DNA of 64,000 nt from Homarus americanus. Lineage: Eukaryota > Arthropoda > Malacostraca > Decapoda > Nephropidae. Where the stretch lies: the NCBI RefSeq assembly GCF_018991925.1, contig NW_024735516.1:107501-171500 (forward strand), in the 5' to 3' direction. A model generated the notes under the pieces. That model was not told the origin of the DNA. It did no database searches and saw only the letters and a program-made list of their open reading frames with translations. Made by a program: the position numbers and the translations under genes. Of the stretch, positions 58,049 to 64,000 are shown piece by piece. Within the stretch, counting starts at the first letter, position 1, and each line of letters opens with the position of its first letter.

Positions 58049-58268
58049 CATCGTTTTCCAGCGTAAATAAAATGGTTAATTAATGTCTTCCTAAAGAAAC
58101 CATCGATATGGGACCAGGTTTGTTCCACTCTACGATTTTTGTGCGATTTTTCCACGAAGTTTGATGAAAAACGATTGTGCAGTTTCGGCTGCCCAGAACA
58201 GACACACAAGCAGGCAGACAGACAGACAGACAGAAAGACACACGGCTAGTCCTATAGTATATTAGATT
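58049..58268 (+). mobile_element. SINE body and tail, second copy without tRNA head
   Basis: It starts at CATCGTTTTCCAGCGTAAAT and matches 56399-56586 with about 10% change plus a longer (CAGA)n stretch. It ends CCTATAGTATATTAGATT, immediately before element A resumes. Confidence 0.85.
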
Positions 58269-59451
58269 AGATGTCCACGAGGTGAATGAGAGACAGCTAC
58301 CACAGTGGAATGGCATGTCGATGGAAAATGCGGACACGTGGGTTAAAGAAACCTACTCAGACATTGCCAGGTGGTCGCCAGCTAACCTGTTTGAATCACC
58401 TAAGTGTGCGGCCACCAAAGAAATGATTCGGGAGATGATTCGTCTCATAACCGAGTACACTCAGTACTGCTTCCTTTCCCCTTTAGCTCTTCATATACTG
58501 GCAATAATACCACATCTATTCTGTCAGAGGACACACACAAAGACTAAGCATAAAGAAAATGTGGCAGCAATGAAGAGAAGATTAACAATGTAGCAGAATG
58601 GGGCCCTTGATGATCTCCTAGGTGAAGCAAGAACACTGCAGGAGAGACTAAAATTTATAGGAGACGAAAAGCAAATCACTGATGACGTTGCAAAAAAGTT
58701 TGGAAACAAAATCCGTGTGGGAAAAGTGTCATTGGCGGCAAGATCTCTCACAGAGGAATCCTCCGGTGGTGTTCTGCCAATAAACAGAGAGACATTAAAA
58801 CAACTGAAGGAAAAACATCCCCCTGCAAATGAAAAGGAAAGCATCAGGTTCCAGGGTGACTGTATCCCGCCAAATGCTGTCCTGTTCGAGAAAATAACAG
58901 GAGGGATGTTGTGGAAAAAGGCACTGAAAACTCAGGGAGGGGCTGGCCCTTCAGGCCTGGATGCAAACGGTCGGAGAGTCATCCTCAGCACTAACAAGTT
59001 TGGCCCCATAGCAATGGATCTCTGCACTGCCATTGCTGCCTTTGCAAGAAAGCTGGCACCCTCGTGCTGCCAACACCTCCATGCTCTGATGGCCTGCCAC
59101 CTCATTCCCCTGGGTAAGAATCCAGGATGTAGACCTATAGGGGTGGGGGAAGTGCTGAGGAGGATCATCGGAAAATGCATAATGGAGGTGGTAAAGGATG
59201 ATGTTATGGCAGCGGCAGGGAACTTGCAAGTGTGTGCTGGCCACCAGGCTGGAGGGGAAGCTGCCATTCACGCCATGAGAACGATATTTGAGCAGCGTGA
59301 TTGTGAGGCCGTTTTCCTGGTTGATGCTTCTAATGCATTCAACATACTTAACCGCAAGGCCGCACTGCACAACATCAAGATCAAGTGTCCAAGCTTTGCA
59401 ATGTATGTTGAAAACACCTATAGAAATCCATCAGACCTCTACTGTATATAG
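58264..59451 (+). pseudogene. Element A pre-RT domain and RT fingers/palm
   Basis: One frame with a single TAG at 58591-58593. Before it: SPANLFESPKCAATKEMIRE and LITEYTQYCFLSPLALHIL, a conserved leader of this family. After it: GKVSLAARSLTEESSGGVLP, GGAGPSGLDANGRRVILSTN, HLIPLGKNPGCRPIGVGEVL (template-grip RT motif), CAGHQAGGEAAIHAMRTIFE and EAVFLVDASNAFNILNRKAA (motif A, catalytic Asp). The RT lies after a domain I cannot name. A one-base shift near 59445 separates it from motifs B and C. Confidence 0.88.
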
Positions 59452-59456
59452 TAAAC

Positions 59457-59969
59457 ACCAAGGCTCTAAGAGATGATACCATCATACAGTCGACTGAGGG
59501 AACAATGCAGGGGGACCCTGTTGCAATGGCAATGTACGCCATAGGCCTATCCGTGCTCCAACACACAATAAAATTTGAAATAATCGAGGTCAAGCAAGTG
59601 GCGTATGCTGACGACCTTACAAGAGCAGGAAAAGTGGAGGACATCAAAAAGTGGTGGGACCTGATAACATCACGGGGCCCACAAATAGGGTACCACCCAA
59701 ATGCCAGCAAGCCCTTCCTCATTGTGAAGCCAGAACATTATGAATGGGCAATGGAAGTGTTCGGTGGAAGTGAGGTCAAAATAACAAAGGATGGCCAAAG
59801 ACACCTAGGTGCAGTAATCGGCACGATGGACTTCAAGACCGAGTACGTAACGGGAAAGGTGAATGAGTGGGTTAGGGAAATCCAAGCTCTGTCTGAGATT
59901 GCTAACACAGAGCCACATACGGCTTTGCAGCATTCACCCATGGAGTCAAGCATTGCTGGAACTACCTGA
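59457..59969 (+). pseudogene. Element A RT catalytic half: motif B and YADD
   Basis: TEGTMQGDPVAMAMYAIGLS (motif B, QGDP) and VAYADDLTRAGKVEDIKKWW (motif C) are followed by GYHPNASKPFLIVKPEHYEW, GQRHLGAVIGTMDF and WVREIQALSEIANTEP. It parallels the left copy at 1199-1768. A deletion or shift near 59925 ends the frame. Confidence 0.9.
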
Positions 59970-60415
59970 TGCACACTATCTCTGATATCGGACCCCTCCT
60001 CCACCCTGTGGAAGAAGCTATCAGCGTCAATTTCATTCCCAATTTAGTGAAACATCTTCACTTAACCCCAACAGAATGATCACTCCTTGCACTACCACCG
60101 AGACTGGGAGGAGTGGGATTGACCAATCCAGAGAAGATTGCTGCCACCGATCATCAAAACTCAGTTAAGCTCACGGCAGCCCTCACGGACCACATAATAA
60201 CTCAGAACGCAACAGGTGAGGTGGATACCAGTGAAGTAAACAAGATTCGACGGTCCATTACGACAGAACGACAGCACAGCCAAAGTGATAAGTCGCAGCA
60301 ACTGTTGCTGCAAGTACCAGAGAATTTGAAAAAAAATAGCTATAGTGAAGTTGGTGGGCGCCTCGAACTGGTTAACTACTTTACCGATAAGGGCAAATGG
60401 TTTCAGTCTCAATAA
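59925..60415 (+). pseudogene. Element A post-RT (thumb/linker) region
   Basis: AFTHGVKHCWNYLMHTISD and DIGPLLHPVEEAISVNFIPN are followed by a stop at 60078, LGGVGLTNPEKIAATDHQNS, and RRSITTERQHSQSDKSQQLL. These match the left copy in another frame arrangement. Confidence 0.8.
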
Positions 60416-61139
60416 ACAAGAATTTACAGATACCATTGCTCTAAGGTACGGTAGGCCAGTAGAACGTTCGCCCTCCCAATGCGTTTGTGGCTCTTCCTAT
60501 GACGTCGATCACGCCATGGTGTGCAAGAAAGGGGGCTTCATATGCATGAGGCATGACGAAGTAAGGGATCTCACAGGAAATATGTTGAAGGAAATCTGCC
60601 GTGTTGTCAGGATAGAACCGACCCTCCTTCCATTGGACGGTAAGAATTTCCAACATAGGACTTCAAACACATCCAACGAAGCCCGCGTTGACGTCAGTGC
60701 TTGAGGATTCTGGACGAGAGGACAGCGAGCCTTCTTCGACATCAGGATTTTTTATCCCATGGCCGCATGTCACCGTAACTTAGCTCAAAATACTGCACAC
60801 AGGAGGAACGAGAATGACTAGATAAGGGCATATGGGAAGAGAATTCAGAATGTTGATAAAGGCAGCTTCACTCCTCTGGAGTTCACAACCTCTGGTGGGA
60901 TGGGACCAAGTGCAAGATGCTTCTACGCCAGACTCGCGGAGGTGCTATCCAAATAGAAGCAGCAGCCCAGAAGTTATGTTACAGCCTGGATGAGATGTTG
61001 ACTGTCATTCTCTCTCCTTAGGTCTGCTTTGCTGTGCCTCAGGGGAACGAGAGCATCGACCCCAAAGCCGACAACAGTTGCAGATATTGACTATGAGGCA
61101 ACAGTCACTGAATGCTGCATAGATCTGCTGTTCAACTAA
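60345..61139 (+). pseudogene. Element A C-terminal Cys/His and nuclease-like domain
   Basis: LTTLPIRANGFSLNKQEFTD, RPVERSPSQCVCGSSYDVDH with AMVCKKG (Cys-Cys-His-Cys), RHDEVRDLTGNMLKEICRVV, EARVDVSA, a stop, GFWTRGQRAFFDIRIFYP, IRAYGKRIQNVDKGSFTPLE, GPSARCFYARLAEVLSK, a stop, and FSLLRSALLCLRGTRAS. A Cys/His knuckle followed by an acidic D...FDIR block is reminiscent of the CCHC plus restriction-like endonuclease tail of R2/NeSL-type elements; this is inference. Three in-frame stops in an otherwise continuous frame show decay. Confidence 0.75.
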
Positions 61140-61221
61140 CTCAACACAGGTAGGGTAGATATTTATGTATTAGGATATTTAATTTTAAGGTAATAAAATG
61201 GCAGCGAAGGTGTGGCTATTG

Positions 61222-61312
61222 GCAGTGGTAGTAGTAGAAATGGCAGTGGTGATGGTGGCAGTGGTGATAGTAGTAGTGGTGATGGTAGTGATAGTGGTGG
61301 TAGTACTGGTAT
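61222..61312. repeat. (GGT/AGT/GAT)n microsatellite at element A 3' junction
   Basis: GGTAGTAGTAGAAATGGCAG and GGTGATGGTGGCAGTGG triplets begin where the two copies' 3' UTRs stop matching. Confidence 0.88.
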
Positions 61313-61465
61313 ACGACGTGTATTCAGACAATCAATGATCGTCACATGTTTACACTACCAAGGTGAGTTATATGACCCTCTTAATAATGTGTCAGTATCT
61401 TTCCCAGTACTATCAATTACGTAATCAATTCACTATCAGGAAACCCCTTGTATTTGCCTGGGGGA
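61313..61465. other. Unique DNA
   Basis: Nothing recognised. Confidence 0.4.
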
Positions 61466-63062
61466 TTATGAGTCTAGGGTGTGTGATTGTATAAAGAGCG
61501 TGTGACTGTAGGAGTTTAGGGTGTGCGATTGTATGAGTTTAGGGTGTGTGATTGTATGAGTTTAGGAGTGCAAGTGTATAAAGAGTGTGTGATTGTATAA
61601 AGGGTGTGTGATTGTATAAAAGGTGTGTGATTGTATACAGGGTGGGTGATTGTATACAGGGTGGGTGATTGTATAAAGGTGTGTGATTGTGTGAGCTTAG
61701 GGTGTGTGATTGTATAAAGGGTGTGTGATTGTATAACAGGTGAGTGATTGTATAAAGGGTGTGTGATTGTATAAAGGGTGTGTGATTATAAAAAGGGTGT
61801 GTGATTGTAAAAGGGTGGGTGATTGCATAAAGGGTGTGAGATTGAATAAAAGGTGTGTGATTGTATGTAGGGTGTGTGATTGTACAAAGGGTATTTGATT
61901 GCATGGGTGTGTGTGATTATATAAAGGGTGTGTGATTGTATAAAGGTAATTTGATTGTATGTAGGGTGTGTGATTGTATTAAGGGTGTGTGATTGTATGA
62001 AGGGTGTGTGATTGCATAAAGGGTGTGTGATTGTATATAGGGTGTGTGATTGTATGAGTTTATGGAGTGTGATTGACCAGAGGGTGTGTGATTGTATGAG
62101 TTTAGGGAGTGTGATTGTATATAAGGTGTGTGAGTGCATAAAGGGTATGTGATTGTATGAGTTTAGGGAGTGTGATTGAACAGAGGGTATGTGATTGTAT
62201 GAGTTTAGGGAGTGTGATTATATATAAGGTGTGTGAGTGCATAAAGGGTATGTGATTGTATGAGTTTAGGGAGTGTGATTGAACAGAGGGTATGTGATTG
62301 TATGAGTTTAGGGAGTGTGATTGTATATAAGGTGTGTGAGTGCATAAAGGGTGTGTGATTGTATGAGTTTAGGGAGTGTGATTGAACAGAGGGTATGTGA
62401 TTGTATGAGTTTAGGGAGTGTGATTATATATAAGGTGTGTGAGTGCATAAAGGGTATGTGATTGTATGAGTTTAGGGAGTGTGATTGAACAGAGGGTATG
62501 TGATTGTATGAGTTTAGGGAGTGTGATTGTATATAAGGTGTGTGAGTGCATAAAGGGTGTGTGATTGTATGAGTTTAGGAGTGTGATTGTATATAGGTGT
62601 GTGAGTGCATAAAGTGTGATTATAGAGTTTGTGATATAAGGTGTGTGAGTGCATGTATGATTGTATGAGTTTAGGGAGTGTGATTTTATATAAGGTGTGG
62701 AGTGTAAAGGGTGTGTGATTGTATGAGCTTAGGGAGAGTGATTGTATATAAGGTGTGTGAGTGCATAAAGGGTATGTGATTGTATGAGTTTAGGGAGGTG
62801 TAAGGTGTGGAGTATAAAGGGTGTGTGATTGTATGAGTTTAGGGAGTGTGATTGTATATAAGGTGTGTGAGTGTATAAAGGGTGTGTGATTGTATGAGTT
62901 TAGGGAGTGTGATTGTATATAAGGTGTGTGAGTGCATAAAGGGTATGTGATTGTATGAGTTTAGGGAGTGTGATTGAACAGAGGGTGTGTGATTGTATGA
63001 GTTTAGGGAGTGTGATTGTATATAAGGTGTGTGAGTGTATAAAGGGTGTGTGATTGTATGAG
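61466..63062. repeat. 1.6-kb satellite with 103-bp higher-order repeat
   Basis: The left half has simple 19-bp units (GGGTGTGTGATTGTATAAA) and 23-bp GAGTTTA variants. From about 62150 five variant units form a fixed order (23+19+23+20+18 = 103 bp). The marker GATTGAACAG recurs at 62174, 62277, 62380 and 62483, exactly 103 bp apart. After 62560 the order decays through deletions. Confidence 0.95.
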
Positions 63063-63200
63063 TGTTTGTCCCTATGATCAGTCCGTATTTGTTGATATTC
63101 TAGTCAATGAAACTATTTGTGTCTGTGTTATGTGACTTACTGAAAGAGGCTGAGTTAACTGAGAGGTTCACTCGTATATATGTGTAGGACTAGATAACAC

Positions 63201-63400
63201 GGACTACCTGAAGATTAGCCCTCTCAGGTTATTTCAATTTAAGATTAACCTAACCTAACCTAACATAACCTAACGTAATCTAACCTAACCTAACCTAACC
63301 TAATCTAACCCCTCAGATTGCGTTAGGATGATTACCATTAAGTAAAATAAACTGAGATAGGTGAGGCGGGGGGTAGGGGGGCTATTCTTCAGGTGATGAA
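63201..63400. mobile_element. Foldback element with (CCTAA)n core, copy 8
   Basis: GGACTACCTGAAGATTAGCC and TTTCAATTTAAGATTAACC on the left; GCGTTAGGATGATTACCATT and GGGGGGCTATTCTTCAGGTG on the right; about twelve CCTAA-type units between, with CGTAA and TCTAA variants. Confidence 0.75.
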
Positions 63401-63847
63401 ATAGGCCAAACTGTAAACGGTAGACTCAAGAATTTTCATAACGAGGCACTTAACTACCCCACACTACACTAACGACCTGCCATTCACCCCTAACAACAAT
63501 TACCGGGTTGATTGACTCAGTTATTGCCCAATTGATTTTCTACCATATAACAACATATAACTCATTATTACTCTACTCTAATACTGAGAGGAATAATCAC
63601 ATTCTTCGTTGTAAATGATGTTATTAATCGAACAGAATTATTACTTGGAAGTTACACCTAAAACGGAATTTACATTATTTTTTTTTACATATTTTTATTT
63701 TTTTTTTACTCTCAAGGTTGTAAACTAATTCTAGCACTGGGCATTTATTTTAATATTATTTTAATTTATTGTATATTAATAATGAATTATAATTATTATG
63801 ATAATTTGTCTCTGATAATAGTTTCCCTTTTATTTTTACTTATACAC
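63401..63847. other. AT-rich unique DNA
   Basis: T-runs at 63678-63708. No gene recognised. Confidence 0.45.
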
Positions 63848-63895
63848 AAACGCACGCACGCACGCCCACACCACCCATCCACCCACTCACCCTAA

Positions 63896-63940
<45 letters not shown>
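63848..63940. repeat. (CACG)n and (CA)n microsatellites
   Basis: CGCACGCACGCACG, then CCACC words, then about 20 CA units at 63898-63940. Confidence 0.93.
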
Positions 63941-63943
<3 letters not shown>

Positions 63944-64000
63944 GATAAAGCAATCAGCGACTTACATGTTGAATAAAAACACAACAATTCAACTTTTGTT

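Larger units (their letters stand above)
55434..61221 (+). mobile_element. Element A, right copy: near-full-length RT element with nested insertion
   Basis: In order: a 5' region, an N-terminal Cys-rich peptide (56015-56188), a nested 2-kb insertion (about 56281-58268), a pre-RT domain and RT (58264-60415), a Cys/His plus nuclease-like C-terminus (to 61139), and a 3' UTR that matches the left copy until about 61221. GGT/AGT triplets lie on both sides. The 5' limit is inferred from the triplet flank. It is inactive (stop at 58591, several frameshifts, nested insertion), but it is the most complete view of the family's architecture here. Confidence 0.82.

Overview
This window is eukaryotic, repeat-dominated DNA with no recognisable intact host gene. 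Dispersed (TTAGG)n/(CCTAA)n arrays (the ancestral arthropod telomere motif), long CA, GACA and ATC microsatellites, and RTE-, CR1- and I-like LINE remnants suggest an arthropod. A decapod or related crustacean is my best guess, by inference only. There is no prokaryotic gene organisation, CRISPR, rRNA or credible functional tRNA.

Layout. (1) 1-1.8 kb: a 5'-truncated minus-strand copy of a YADD reverse-transcriptase element ('element A'), sitting inside a GTA/GTG microsatellite. (2) 1.8-12 kb: simple repeats, mostly unique AT-rich DNA, a cluster of nuclear-receptor half-sites near 5.3-5.5 kb, and short inverted-repeat elements. (3) 12-17 kb: minisatellites with a 13-bp and a 24-bp unit, flanking an I-clade LINE tail with an RNase H domain. 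(4) 17.4-26.6 kb: two opposed RTE-type LINEs, 17.4-20.1 (-) and 22.5-26.6 (+, near full length), separated by a 393-bp TTAGG/TTTGG block and a 32-bp satellite. (5) 26.7-41 kb: minisatellites (including a 1.7-kb array of 33-bp units), MITEs, a degenerate LINE and a CR1-like 3' end. (6) 41-55 kb: many different tandem arrays, the largest being a 20-bp satellite at 42.3-44.6 kb, plus a third RTE fragment. (7) 55.4-61.2 kb: a near-complete but broken second copy of element A, interrupted by a tRNA-derived SINE and a 21-bp satellite. (8) 61.4-63.1 kb: a satellite that becomes a 103-bp higher-order repeat.

The most interesting structures are: a family of about eight foldback elements whose arms enclose the telomere pentanucleotide; element A, which combines an N-terminal Cys cluster, a YADD reverse transcriptase, a C-terminal Cys/His and nuclease-like region, and microsatellite flanks at both copies; and several MITE families with CAGT or GGTGATC ends and probable TA target duplications. 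The reading frames within the mobile elements are broken, so no system here appears functional as it stands. The very long open frames in the tandem arrays are artefacts of repeat units divisible by three.
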